From assembly GCF_007676755.1 (NCBI RefSeq), contig NZ_VEBK01000003.1, forward strand, positions 372,001-436,000: a stretch of DNA of 64,000 bases. Reading direction: 5' to 3'. This document shows, one piece after another, positions 44,858-52,886 of the stretch. The position numbers were made by a program, and so were the translations under genes. This DNA is from Bacillus sp. FJAT-22090. GTDB taxonomy: Bacteria; Bacillota; Bacilli; Bacillales_A; Planococcaceae. Numbering within the stretch: position 1 is the first letter of the stretch; every line of letters begins with the position of its first letter. The notes below the pieces were generated by a model. That model ran no database searches. It was not told where the DNA came from and saw only the letters and a program-made list of their open reading frames with translations.

Positions 44858-45910
44858 GTGAGTAGAGAAAAAACGCTTGAATTACGTAAAAATGTAAAGC
44901 CATTTGAAAATTCCGAGTTGAAAAAAAGTATAATTCAACTGATTAATACGATTCCACCGTTTTTTATCCTTTGGTTCTTAGCCTATTTAAGTTTAGATGT
45001 TTCAGTTTGGCTAACAGTCGCCTTTTCTATAATAGCAGCTGGATTTGTAGTACGCATTTTCATTATTTTCCACGATTGTACACATGGTTCTTTCTTTAAA
45101 AATAAAAAAGCAAATAATATTACAGGTACTATCACTGGAATTATTACATTATTTGCTTATGAAAAATGGAAACGTGAACATAATATCCACCATGCGACAA
45201 GTGGAAATCTAGATAAACGTGGTGTCGGTGACATTTGGATGATGACCGTCGAGGAATATGTGGAAGCAACTTTTTGGAAACGCCTCTCCTATCGTTTATA
45301 TAGAAATCCGATTGTTATGTTCGGTCTTGGACCAGCCTTATTATTCCTAGTAAGTAATCGAGTGAATCGCAAAGATGCACGACCAAAAGAGCGCAATAAC
45401 ACTTACTTGATCAATGTTTTAGTGGTTGTTATATATACTCTTATGATCTTTCTAATCGGATGGCAAGCATTTGCTATTATTCAAGGTACCATATTATTTG
45501 TAGCAGGTTCTTTAGGAATTTGGTTATTCTACGTTCAACATCAGTTCGAAGATTCCTATTTTGAAGACGAGTCAGAATGGGATTATGTAAAAGCAGCCGT
45601 CGACGGAAGTTCTTATTATAAGTTGCCAAAGGTTTTACAGTGGGTAACAGGCAATATCGGCTTTCACCATGTGCATCATTTAAGTCCAAGAGTTCCTAAC
45701 TATAACTTGGAAAAAGCACATGAATCGACCCCACCTCTACAAAAAGCAACAACGATTAATCTTCGCACAAGCTTACAATCCATTCGCTTTCGTTTATTCG
45801 ATGAAGAGAACAAAAACTTTGTAAGCTTTAAAGAAATTAAACACCTACTTAAACAACCAAATTCAAGAGTGAAGTTAAACTCTAAAAACGCAACACTAGA
45901 AGGAAAATAA
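44858..45910 (+). CDS. des: Membrane phospholipid acyl desaturase Des
   Basis: A 350-aa di-iron membrane desaturase with four to six helices and the three histidine boxes FHDCTHGS, REHNIHHATS and FHHVHHLSP. B. subtilis Des (similar length) introduces a cis double bond at delta-5 of membrane phospholipid acyl chains upon cold shock. TAGGAGG lies 8 nt before GTG 44858. It is directly followed by desK and desR, with a terminator between. Confidence 0.93.
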   Translation: MSREKTLELRKNVKPFENSELKKSIIQLINTIPPFFILWFLAYLSLDVSVWLTVAFSIIAAGFVVRIFIIFHDCTHGSFFKNKKANNITGTITGIITLFAYEKWKREHNIHHATSGNLDKRGVGDIWMMTVEEYVEATFWKRLSYRLYRNPIVMFGLGPALLFLVSNRVNRKDARPKERNNTYLINVLVVVIYTLMIFLIGWQAFAIIQGTILFVAGSLGIWLFYVQHQFEDSYFEDESEWDYVKAAVDGSSYYKLPKVLQWVTGNIGFHHVHHLSPRVPNYNLEKAHESTPPLQKATTINLRTSLQSIRFRLFDEENKNFVSFKEIKHLLKQPNSRVKLNSKNATLEGK

Positions 45911-45918
45911 AACCATGC

Positions 45919-45952
45919 AAAAACCATTCCAGTGTAAAATGGAATGGTTTTT
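45919..45952 (+). terminator. Terminator between des and desK
   Basis: AAAAACCATTCC and GGAATGGTTTTT form a perfect 12-bp stem. It limits read-through so the kinase and regulator are made at lower levels than the desaturase. Confidence 0.88.
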
Positions 45953-45983
45953 GATTTATAATGAAGAAAAGTAGGTGGCGTCG

Positions 45984-47120
45984 TTGCAGAAATGGTATCA
46001 GATTTTCCCAAAGTATCCTTGGCTAAGTATTTATGCGTGGATAGTTTTTTGCATTTTTCCTTTCTTTTTCATTTTTAAGTCTAGTGCTCCACTCGAAATT
46101 GTCGTTGGATTAAGTTTAACTCTATTATTTTTTATCGCTTACCGATTAACTTTCACCTCCCATGGCTGGCTTTTATATGTGATTATGGTCATTGAAATTG
46201 CGATAAGTGTCACGATGACTTTTCTTTTTGGCTATATTTACTTTGCCATTTTTTTGTCTTTTTTTATAGGGAACATAAAGCAAAAGATTAGTTTCTTTGT
46301 CATTTATAGTATTCACTTAGCAGCTACGATTGCCGCTGTTATCATTGGTTTCTTTTCACAAACAGTGCTTTTTCTATCACATCTACCTTTTCTAATAATT
46401 TGCTTAATCGGCGTTATTTTATTGCCCTTCAACGCATATAACCGAAATAAACGGGAGCTACTAGAAGGACAACTAGAAGATGCACAAAAGCGTATTTCCC
46501 AATTCACTATTATTGAGGAAAGAGAAAGGATTGCACGTGATTTGCACGATACACTTGGCCAAAAACTTTCCCTTATCGGATTAAAAAGTGATTTAGCAGG
46601 CAGGCTTATCGAAAAGAATCCCGAAGCTGCAAAGGAAGAAATAAACGATATTAACCAAACGGCTCGCTCCGTTTTAAAAGAAGTACGGGAACTAGTAGCG
46701 AATATGCGAGGTAATAAACTTGAAGATGAGCTCTTTCGCGTGAAGCATATACTACATGCTGCTGATATTTCTTGTAAAATAAGCGGAACGTTAGAGCTCA
46801 GAAACACCCCACTACTTGTCGAAAATGTACTGAGTATGTGCTTAAAAGAAGCGGTAACAAACATTGTCAAACATAGTGGTGCTACCTCTTGTTCTATCTC
46901 GATTAAACAATCTACGAAAGAAACATTGCTTAAAGTTCATGATAATGGCATCGGATTAAATCTGGACCATGATTGGTCTAAAGGGCATGGGCTTCGTGGT
47001 ATAAAAGAGCGACTAGACTTTGTGAATGGTAGTTTAGACATTCATTCTAAAACTGGTACAACACTTAATGTACGTGTTCCCATAGTTATTCAACAAACAG
47101 GTCAGGAGGAAAATACATGA
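45984..47120 (+). CDS. desK: Thermosensor histidine kinase DesK
   Basis: A sensor kinase of about 378 aa with four to five N-terminal membrane helices (about 1-150) that sense membrane thickness in the B. subtilis protein. The phosphorylated histidine is H188 in RERIARDLHDTLGQKLSLIG, the same number as in B. subtilis DesK. A HATPase domain follows (MCLKEAVTNIVKHS, DNGIGL, GHGLRGIKERL). I start at TTG 45984, 8 nt after TAGGTGG; the ORF to GTG 45975 swallows that site. It phosphorylates DesR in the cold. Confidence 0.9.
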   Translation: MQKWYQIFPKYPWLSIYAWIVFCIFPFFFIFKSSAPLEIVVGLSLTLLFFIAYRLTFTSHGWLLYVIMVIEIAISVTMTFLFGYIYFAIFLSFFIGNIKQKISFFVIYSIHLAATIAAVIIGFFSQTVLFLSHLPFLIICLIGVILLPFNAYNRNKRELLEGQLEDAQKRISQFTIIEERERIARDLHDTLGQKLSLIGLKSDLAGRLIEKNPEAAKEEINDINQTARSVLKEVRELVANMRGNKLEDELFRVKHILHAADISCKISGTLELRNTPLLVENVLSMCLKEAVTNIVKHSGATSCSISIKQSTKETLLKVHDNGIGLNLDHDWSKGHGLRGIKERLDFVNGSLDIHSKTGTTLNVRVPIVIQQTGQEENT

Positions 47121-47716
47121 TTCGAATTGTCATTGCGGAAGATCAACGAATGGTACTTGGTGCTCTTGGTTCTCTTTTAGATTTGGAAGACGATATGGAA
47201 GTTGTCGGGAAAGCAAACAACGGGGAAGAAGCAATAAAGCAAATAAAGCAACTGCAGCCTGATATTTGCATTATGGATATCGAAATGCCTGTGAAAAGTG
47301 GGTTAGATGCAGCGGAGCAATTGAAAGAAGATAAGTGTAAAATCATTATTTTAACTACGTTTGCAAGATCCGGCTATTTCGAAAGAGCAAGAAAAGCTGG
47401 AGTCAGTGGGTATTTACTGAAGGATAGTCCTAGTGAGGAGCTTGCTAACTCTATTCGTATAATTATGGACGGTCGCCGTATTTATGCACCTGAACTAGTG
47501 GATATGGCATTCGAAGAAGATAATCCTTTAACAGAACGCGAAAGCCAAGTACTGGAGCTAATCGCTAACGGCAAAAATACTAAAGAAATTGCGGGTGAGC
47601 TGTACATTACTACGGGTACTGTTCGTAACTATATTTCTGTTATATTGGATAAATTGGATGTCGGTAATCGTATAGAAGCAATTGCCCGTTTTAAAGAGAA
47701 AGGTTGGTTTAAATAA
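47117..47716 (+). CDS. desR: Response regulator DesR
   Basis: A 199-aa NarL/LuxR-type regulator. Receiver domain with D9, phosphoacceptor D54 in DICIMDIEMP, and the conserved lysine in LLKDS; a C-terminal LuxR helix-turn-helix (TERESQVLELIANGKNTKEI). D54 matches the B. subtilis DesR phosphosite. Its start overlaps the desK stop (ATGA). Phosphorylated DesR activates des, probably through the palindrome at 44759-44774. Confidence 0.93.
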   Translation: MIRIVIAEDQRMVLGALGSLLDLEDDMEVVGKANNGEEAIKQIKQLQPDICIMDIEMPVKSGLDAAEQLKEDKCKIIILTTFARSGYFERARKAGVSGYLLKDSPSEELANSIRIIMDGRRIYAPELVDMAFEEDNPLTERESQVLELIANGKNTKEIAGELYITTGTVRNYISVILDKLDVGNRIEAIARFKEKGWFK

Positions 47717-47722
47717 TCGTTC

Positions 47723-47759
47723 AAACTGCTTAAAGTAAACACTTTAAGCAGTTTTTTTA
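47723..47759 (+). terminator. Intrinsic terminator after desR
   Basis: AAACTGCTTAAAGT and ACTTTAAGCAGTTT form a perfect 14-bp stem followed by a T run. Confidence 0.92.
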
Positions 47760-47837
47760 TATCCACTAAACTTTTTCCTCCTTTGAAGGGTATATATAAG
47801 TAAAGGTATTAAACCGGGAAAGGAGTGAGCAAACCTC

Positions 47838-48365
47838 ATGCATGAGGATATTATAAACGAAATAAAAAAAGGGAATAGGGATGCTTTTCGACATTTGTAC
47901 GAAGAATATGCTGGATACGCAATTCGAACGGCAAAAGCGATTACTCGAAATGATGAGTTGGCCAAAGATGCGGTCCAGGAAGCTTTTATTCGCGTATACC
48001 GCCATATTTCTTCTTATGACTCCGCTCTTTCGTTTGGTGCTTGGTTCTACAGAATTTTAGTCAATGAATGCAATCGACTTTTAAATAAAGAGAAGAAAAA
48101 CATATCGATCGACACTTCTCTACTGGAGAACAATGCTCAGCTAATGGAGCATTCAAAGGAAAGTGCCACTGATTTATATGCAGTCATACAAAATATGGCG
48201 GACTTATACCGAATACCCCTTCTGTTGAAATATATAAAAGGGTTTTCTGAAAAAGAAATAGCTGGAATTTTAAACTTGAATCATAACACGGTCAAATCAC
48301 GGTTATTTAATGGGAGAAGTTTGTTAAAAGAGCATCTCAATATGATGGAAATGGAGGGAAAATGA
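47838..48365 (+). CDS. ECF-type RNA polymerase sigma factor
   Basis: A 175-aa sigma-70 factor with region 2 (AFRHLYEEYAGYAIRTAK, DAVQEAFIRVYRHI) and region 4 (IPLLLKYIKGFSEKEIAGIL, HNTVKSRLFNGRSLLKEHL) and no regions 1 or 3. AGGAG is about 13 nt before ATG 47838, a long spacing; a six-codon GTG frame (47825) overlaps it and could modulate initiation. The following gene, overlapping by ATGA, is its likely anti-sigma factor. The regulon cannot be read here, and I found no clear autoregulatory ECF promoter. Confidence 0.88.
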   Translation: MHEDIINEIKKGNRDAFRHLYEEYAGYAIRTAKAITRNDELAKDAVQEAFIRVYRHISSYDSALSFGAWFYRILVNECNRLLNKEKKNISIDTSLLENNAQLMEHSKESATDLYAVIQNMADLYRIPLLLKYIKGFSEKEIAGILNLNHNTVKSRLFNGRSLLKEHLNMMEMEGK

Positions 48366-49111
48366 GAATGGAGCCTATGGATGAACGAGTAAGAAAAGAA
48401 ATTTTTGAGCACACCTTGGATAAGGATGATCAACTAAAGGAAGATATTTGGAACAAAATAGACCAAGAGCTTTTTCAGGAAAAAAGCAGGAAGGGAAAAA
48501 AGATGAAAAAGAAGTCTAAGTTTATACCAATTATGATTGCCGCAGCAGCCGCAATCCTCCTATTGTTTACTACCCAAACAGACACAGGATTGGCTTTTAT
48601 AAAACAACTTAAAGACATATTCGTACCCGAGAAACAAATCACACAGAGTATTGAAGGAACAGATGAAAAAACAGATGTTAGTTTACAAGAAGGCAAAGAT
48701 GCAAAATATATTATTTATATAGATGAAGAACGATACAAACTCATAAAAGGAGAAAGCTCTGATATTATTACGACGAAAGAGCCACTGGACGATAAATATC
48801 CTGAAGTTTCAATGGAAATTAAACAATTTAAAGATACCTCTCCAAAAGAAATGGTGGCGTCTTTGGAGACAAAGTTGGCGACTGAATATACAAAAGTAAC
48901 CGAAACAGAGACAGTGACAGAACCAATCGAAGGATTTAAATTACATGGTATTAGTGGCTCTGAATGGGATAGTCCGGTAACAAACGTATATGTCGTTGAT
49001 AACCGAAATGGTGGAAGTTTTGTGATCACCGAGAAATACTTCTTAGAAGCGGCAGAGGGTCATGGAGCAAGATTCTATGCAATGCTACTGCAATTTGAAA
49101 TCGTTGAGTAA
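48362..49111 (+). CDS. Membrane-anchored anti-sigma factor (probable)
   Basis: A 249-aa single-pass protein: a cytoplasmic N-terminal domain of about 55 residues (ERVRKEIFEHTLDKDDQLKE) ending in a very basic stretch (KSRKGKKMKKKSKF), one helix (about 56-74, IPIMIAAAAAILLLF), and an outer domain of some 170 residues ending in a DUF4367-like region. Position and overlap with the ECF sigma gene, and the cytoplasm-helix-outside layout, indicate that it sequesters that sigma factor until an envelope signal arrives. Confidence 0.78.
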   Translation: MRMEPMDERVRKEIFEHTLDKDDQLKEDIWNKIDQELFQEKSRKGKKMKKKSKFIPIMIAAAAAILLLFTTQTDTGLAFIKQLKDIFVPEKQITQSIEGTDEKTDVSLQEGKDAKYIIYIDEERYKLIKGESSDIITTKEPLDDKYPEVSMEIKQFKDTSPKEMVASLETKLATEYTKVTETETVTEPIEGFKLHGISGSEWDSPVTNVYVVDNRNGGSFVITEKYFLEAAEGHGARFYAMLLQFEIVE

Positions 49112-49119
49112 GTTACAAA

Positions 49120-49145
49120 GTTTCATAACATTAGCACTCGGGTAT
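49120..49145 (+). promoter_or_regulatory. SigB-type promoter of csbD
   Basis: GTTTCA (49120-49125), 14 bp, then GGGTAT (49140-49145) matches the general-stress sigma-B consensus (GTTTaa-N13-15-GGGtAt). It lies 36 bp before the csbD-like start codon; csbD is a SigB gene in B. subtilis. Confidence 0.8.
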
Positions 49146-49181
49146 ACACGTAATAGACCCATAGTTTGAGGAGGAATACAC

Positions 49182-49391
49182 ATGAGTGGATTAGCAGACA
49201 AATTAAAAGGTACGGTAAACAAAGCAAAAGGTACGGTAAACAAAGCAAAAGGGGAAGCAAAAGACCAAATCGGAAAAGCAACCCACGATGCTGAATTACA
49301 GGCTGAAGGGCAGTTAAATAAGTTAAAAGGCGAAGCTCAAGAGGAAGCCGGTAAATTCAAAGAAAACCTGGATAGAAAAGATAATAGTTAG
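49182..49391 (+). CDS. csbD: CsbD-family stress protein
   Basis: A 69-aa, strongly charged, probably unstructured cytosolic protein with the family pattern KLKGTVNKAKGEAKDQIGKA and a second half KLKGEAQEEAGKFKE. An in-frame 21-bp duplication gives TVNKAKGTVNKAKG near the N-terminus. GAGGAGG precedes ATG 49182. Preceded by a SigB promoter and followed by a terminator, so it is a stand-alone general-stress gene; molecular role unknown. Confidence 0.88.
   Translation: MSGLADKLKGTVNKAKGTVNKAKGEAKDQIGKATHDAELQAEGQLNKLKGEAQEEAGKFKENLDRKDNS
49206..49252 (+). repeat. 21-bp in-frame tandem duplication in csbD
   Basis: AAAAGGTACGGTAAACAAAG plus one base is repeated identically at 49206-49226 and 49227-49247, continuing into AAAAGG. 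It adds seven residues. Confidence 0.92.
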
Positions 49392-49397
49392 TGATTT

Positions 49398-49426
49398 ACC
49401 CCCTGTAAAAATGCAGGGGGTTTTTA
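49398..49426 (+). terminator. Intrinsic terminator after csbD
   Basis: ACCCCCTG pairs with CAGGGGGT, followed by TTTTT. It runs into the end of the convergent phosphoesterase gene. Confidence 0.88.
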
Positions 49427-50221
49427 TGTAGCCTTTAACGTAACCACAATAATCTCTGGAGTGTTAAAGATTCTCACTGGTATAACACTGTTCCCAAGTC
49501 CTCTGCTAACTATCATTTTCGTATTTTCCTCTTCATATACACCGGCTGTATACTTTGGAAACAAGCCTTGACCTGGTGCCACCAAACCTCCTAAACCTGG
49601 AATCCGAAATTGACCTCCATGTGCATGTCCAGAAAATACGACATCTAAATCCCGATCGACATAATCCTGAAAGGTCTCAGGTCGATGAGAGAGCACTAAA
49701 GTAAAATCCTCTGTTTTCTTCAAACTATTTAATGCATCTGCAACCGTTACACCATTCAGTGGATCTTCTATCCCTATAATCCGCAGCTGTTCTCCATCTT
49801 TTTTTACTATCCTTTCTTCATTGGATAATACGACTACCCCTATATTAGTCAATGATGCTTTAATATGCTCGACGTCATTTGTAGCAATTTCATGATTTCC
49901 TGTCACATAGTAAATAGGCGCAAGTGATACAATCTGCCTCACTGCATCTAAACTATTTTCTAAGTCATACCGATTGCTATCAATAAGATCCCCCGTTATA
50001 AAAATTAGATCGGGTTTTGCTTTTTTTACTTTTTCTATAAGCTTCTCTTGTTTTTCTCCAAAAGTAGCATCATGTAAATCAGAAATTTGCACGATCTTTA
50101 AGCCATTAAAAGCAGCGGGAATGTCATTCGATTCCACTGTGATTTCAGTTGTTTTAACCCACTTGTTTCCAGTGTATAACACAATTGCTGCTACAATTAT
50201 TAATACAAACCATTTTTTCAT
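49424..50221 (-). CDS. Membrane-anchored metallophosphoesterase (YkuE-like)
   Basis: A 265-aa calcineurin-like hydrolase with an uncleaved N-terminal helix (about 3-20). Metal and catalytic motifs: KIVQISDLHDATFG, FITGDLIDS, YVTGNHE and FSGHAHGGQFRIPG. B. subtilis YkuE has this layout and is a twin-arginine substrate; here no twin arginine is seen, only a single helix, so the domain should be membrane-anchored and outside. Substrate unknown. Confidence 0.83.
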   Translation of the reverse strand: MKKWFVLIIVAAIVLYTGNKWVKTTEITVESNDIPAAFNGLKIVQISDLHDATFGEKQEKLIEKVKKAKPDLIFITGDLIDSNRYDLENSLDAVRQIVSLAPIYYVTGNHEIATNDVEHIKASLTNIGVVVLSNEERIVKKDGEQLRIIGIEDPLNGVTVADALNSLKKTEDFTLVLSHRPETFQDYVDRDLDVVFSGHAHGGQFRIPGLGGLVAPGQGLFPKYTAGVYEEENTKMIVSRGLGNSVIPVRIFNTPEIIVVTLKAT

Positions 50222-50236
50222 ATATTGACTCCTAAA

Positions 50237-50860
50237 TTATTCTGGACTCATAGTTCCAACTCTGTATCCTATTTGTTTATTCTCCATTAGTTCTTTAACT
50301 GCAAATAAAGCAGTATCACCTGTTGTTGTTTTTTTCGCTCCAATAGGTAGCATATCTCGCTCAATTATATATGCATTTGTGGCATCTCCGGTAGGCAAGT
50401 AGGTAGGACATATAATTGTCCAATCTAGTGTAGACTCACATAACATATTAAACACTTTATGGTGCTCTTTTGCAGCGACAGTGGATCTCCGTTTAGATTC
50501 AGATGACTTATAACGAAGAATACCAGGATCCACTCTACTTTCTAATATACCTGCTGTACCAATCGTAATGATACGAGTGATATTCTTTTTCTTCATTGTT
50601 AAAATGATATGTGAAATAGCTTCCGTTAAAACGGTAGTTTGATCTGTTCCAAGGGCACTGATAACTGCATCTACATTGTCCAGTGTATTCTCTATATCCG
50701 ATGCTTTCCTTGCATCTCCTTCTAGGACGGTCAACCTTGCATGAGGTTGCAACTTGTCTGGATTTCTTACAAGCACTACCACATCTAGGTTACTTTCCAA
50801 AAGCAATGCCAGAATAGCGTTTCCTACCCGACCAGTAGCTCCAAATAAAGCAATTTTCAT
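50237..50860 (-). CDS. NAD(P)-binding oxidoreductase, atypical SDR
   Basis: A 207-aa Rossmann protein with glycine motif IALFGATGRVGNAI at the N-terminus and no YxxxK catalytic pair, as in NmrA/YwnB-like atypical short-chain dehydrogenases. VISALGTDQTT and ITIGTAGIL are typical of the family. It lies 15 nt upstream of the phosphoesterase gene on the same strand. Might act as an NADP(H) reductase or redox sensor. Confidence 0.8.
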   Translation of the reverse strand: MKIALFGATGRVGNAILALLLESNLDVVVLVRNPDKLQPHARLTVLEGDARKASDIENTLDNVDAVISALGTDQTTVLTEAISHIILTMKKKNITRIITIGTAGILESRVDPGILRYKSSESKRRSTVAAKEHHKVFNMLCESTLDWTIICPTYLPTGDATNAYIIERDMLPIGAKKTTTGDTALFAVKELMENKQIGYRVGTMSPE

Positions 50861-51058
50861 ACCAATCTACTCCTCTCTCACTATTATAACGAACATAACA
50901 AAAATACTTGAACGCAAGATTTATGGCTTCCCCCGTAGAACGTGTCCACCTGCAACGAAAATCAGTAGTATTACTCACTTTTAAAAGGATTGAACAAGTC
51001 TCCATTATTCATAAACTTTCTTATCTTTTAAAAAAGGTAATTCTTAGCTTATTTCCAT

Positions 51059-51511
51059 TTATTTTTCTTTATATTTTTTAGAAAAAGTTTCACTTCCTAT
51101 TGCTCCGATAATTGAAGTAGTAAATGGAATTGCCATGTACAGTATGGATCCTCGAAAGAATGTAATATCGAAGTCCCAAAATTTATTTCCGATTGCTAGA
51201 AAGATTTTGGCGACTACTAAAAGTAAACCGATGATCAGAAGTATGTCGAAGAATAGTTTTAGTTTTGGATAAGCTAATTGCTTTCCGTCTTCAATGATTT
51301 TTTCCTTCAAATGATTATCTCCTTTCAATAATTCGTCGATTGTAATGTCAAAAACTTCACTTAGTTTAATAAGCGATTCAATTCCAGGATAACCTTCTCC
51401 ACGTTCCCATTTTGAGATTGATTGTCTACTAATCCTAAGTAATTCACCAAGCTGTTGTTGCGACATTTCATGTTTTAGACGTTCTTCTTTAATTTTTTGG
51501 GGAAAATACAT
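51059..51511 (-). CDS. Xre-family HTH protein with membrane segment
   Basis: A 150-aa protein: N-terminal Cro/CI helix-turn-helix (LKHEMSQQQLGELLRISRQSI, SKWERGEGYPGIESLIKLSE) followed by two hydrophobic helices (about 90-108 and 115-137). Membrane-tethered Xre regulators of this size are common in Bacillales. GGAG precedes ATG 51511. It stands alone; target genes unknown. Confidence 0.82.
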   Translation of the reverse strand: MYFPQKIKEERLKHEMSQQQLGELLRISRQSISKWERGEGYPGIESLIKLSEVFDITIDELLKGDNHLKEKIIEDGKQLAYPKLKLFFDILLIIGLLLVVAKIFLAIGNKFWDFDITFFRGSILYMAIPFTTSIIGAIGSETFSKKYKEK

Positions 51512-51614
51512 TTCTTCATCTCCTTACTCCAATATATGTGTATTACTACATAAACGTAAAGAACCGTATAGTAGCTACTATGTAAACTAATCGTTGCGTA
51601 TTTAAAAACCATAT

Positions 51615-51643
51615 TAAAAATACCACACCCCATTGGGATGTGG
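51615..51643 (-). terminator. Intrinsic terminator downstream of the 100-aa membrane protein
   Basis: On the minus strand CCACATCCC pairs with GGGGTGTGG (one G-T) with a 3-nt loop, followed by a T run. It lies about 100 nt past the stop codon. Confidence 0.7.
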
Positions 51644-51721
51644 CGCCTTCAGAACTTATGCTTTCTTTTATAAAAGCACTCCTGTATTTGACTACAGGTA
51701 AACTTTACGATGTCGAATTTT

Positions 51722-51741
51722 GTTATTTCCCGGGAAATAAC
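51722..51741. repeat. Perfect 20-bp palindrome
   Basis: GTTATTTCCC and GGGAAATAAC adjoin with no loop, ending exactly where the stop codon of the next gene begins. No T run follows, so it is not a usual terminator; it could be a protein-binding dyad. Confidence 0.8.
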
Positions 51742-52044
51742 TTATTGGTAAGAACTCATTGAAATAATAAATGCTATTATGACACCATAGAAAATAATAA
51801 TGAATGCAATACTAATAGCCATCCAAATAAGTGATGCACGAGCATAATTGCGACGCGGGTCTGGACTTCCAAAACTCCAAACAAATAACATGACAATATT
51901 GGCTATAGGTATGATCATTATAAGCATCGTAAGTAGCCATTCCCCTACCGACATCTCACCCGCTGTTTTGTTTACTACCTCATTAGCATTGTCTTGTAGC
52001 TGCTCTTTTTCTAAAGATTCTATCGGAAACACTCCTTTTCCCAA
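51742..52044 (-). CDS. Two-helix membrane protein, unknown
   Basis: Up to 100 aa: a charged N-terminal segment (ESLEKEQLQDNANEVVNKTA) and two helices (about 34-52 and 72-96) joined by SFGSPDPRRNYARASLIW. The start is unclear: TTG 52044 has no ribosome binding site, GTG 52032 directly abuts AAGGAG, and the codon at the ideal 8-nt distance is ATA (52023). No family is recognised. Confidence 0.6.
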   Translation of the reverse strand: MGKGVFPIESLEKEQLQDNANEVVNKTAGEMSVGEWLLTMLIMIIPIANIVMLFVWSFGSPDPRRNYARASLIWMAISIAFIIIFYGVIIAFIISMSSYQ

Positions 52045-52156
52045 AATATATAACCATTTCTATCTTACTTAAAAGGTCATGAGAAAAGTCGTCTTTTTCG
52101 AAAGTTTTTATTTTATTCCGATATAACATGCTGTAATACCCATACTAGGGAAAGTT

Positions 52157-52861
52157 TCACTTTATCTTCATTAAACTCATTGGAGTAACTATTCCTATAA
52201 GTTTTTTATTTGGCTTCCCATCTTCTGTAATAAGAAGTGCTTCTAAACGACGGCCTCTCGTTACAGCTTCTTTAAAGATTTCCAATGCTTCATATACAGA
52301 TGCTTGCTGGTTTATAAATTGATGATTCTCTCTACTATTTTCATGTGCAAGAATTTCACCCAATGTAGATCTTTTTCTTGAAAAATCTTTCGCTTCTACT
52401 GTACTGGCCATCCACATCGTAATTCCTACGGGTGTAATTAGTCCTTTAAACTCTGTTCCGTCATACACAGGAAACTGGTTGTACTTTTTGTCCTTTATTA
52501 CTTTTAGTGCATAACTCAATGAATCTGTTTGTTGAAACATTGTAACGTTTGTTCGAAACATGCTTCCTACCGTAACCGGGATCTTGAGGGCTGTCTCTAT
52601 TTCTTCTATATTCTTTACTACATCATCATGAGGCTCTGCAATCGCATATTCCAGCGATGTACGATTATGAATGATTGCGTTTCGAAGATCACCGTATTCA
52701 CGCAAATCTGCTTCGTACCTTCTAACAGTGGCGTTCTTTTTCTTGGAAAAGTCTATTAATCGAAAAAACGCCATATGCTCTTGCGTCCCTATAATATCTT
52801 TTAATAATTGGTCGATTCTATTATAAGCAGTTACAAATCGATCGGAATTACGAGTAGGCAT
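52157..52861 (-). CDS. CBS-domain protein with HEPN-like N-terminal region
   Basis: A 234-aa cytosolic protein. Residues 1-100 are helical and contain RNAIIH (R60-x4-H65), the motif of HEPN nucleases. Two CBS modules follow (about 108-165, TMFQQTDSLSYALKVIKDKK; about 175-234), usually adenosine-nucleotide sensors. I start at ATG 52861, 6 nt after GAGGTG; the longer frame to 52948 runs into the upstream permease gene. If the HEPN reading is right, it would be a nucleotide-controlled RNase or an inactive relative. Confidence 0.75.
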   Translation of the reverse strand: MPTRNSDRFVTAYNRIDQLLKDIIGTQEHMAFFRLIDFSKKKNATVRRYEADLREYGDLRNAIIHNRTSLEYAIAEPHDDVVKNIEEIETALKIPVTVGSMFRTNVTMFQQTDSLSYALKVIKDKKYNQFPVYDGTEFKGLITPVGITMWMASTVEAKDFSRKRSTLGEILAHENSRENHQFINQQASVYEALEIFKEAVTRGRRLEALLITEDGKPNKKLIGIVTPMSLMKIK

Positions 52862-52886
52862 CTCTATCACCTCGTTAAGAATTTTT

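Noticed and set aside
46313-46870. 185-codon minus-strand frame inside desK
   Set aside because: Antisense to conserved HisKA/HATPase coding sequence; serine-rich shadow translation.
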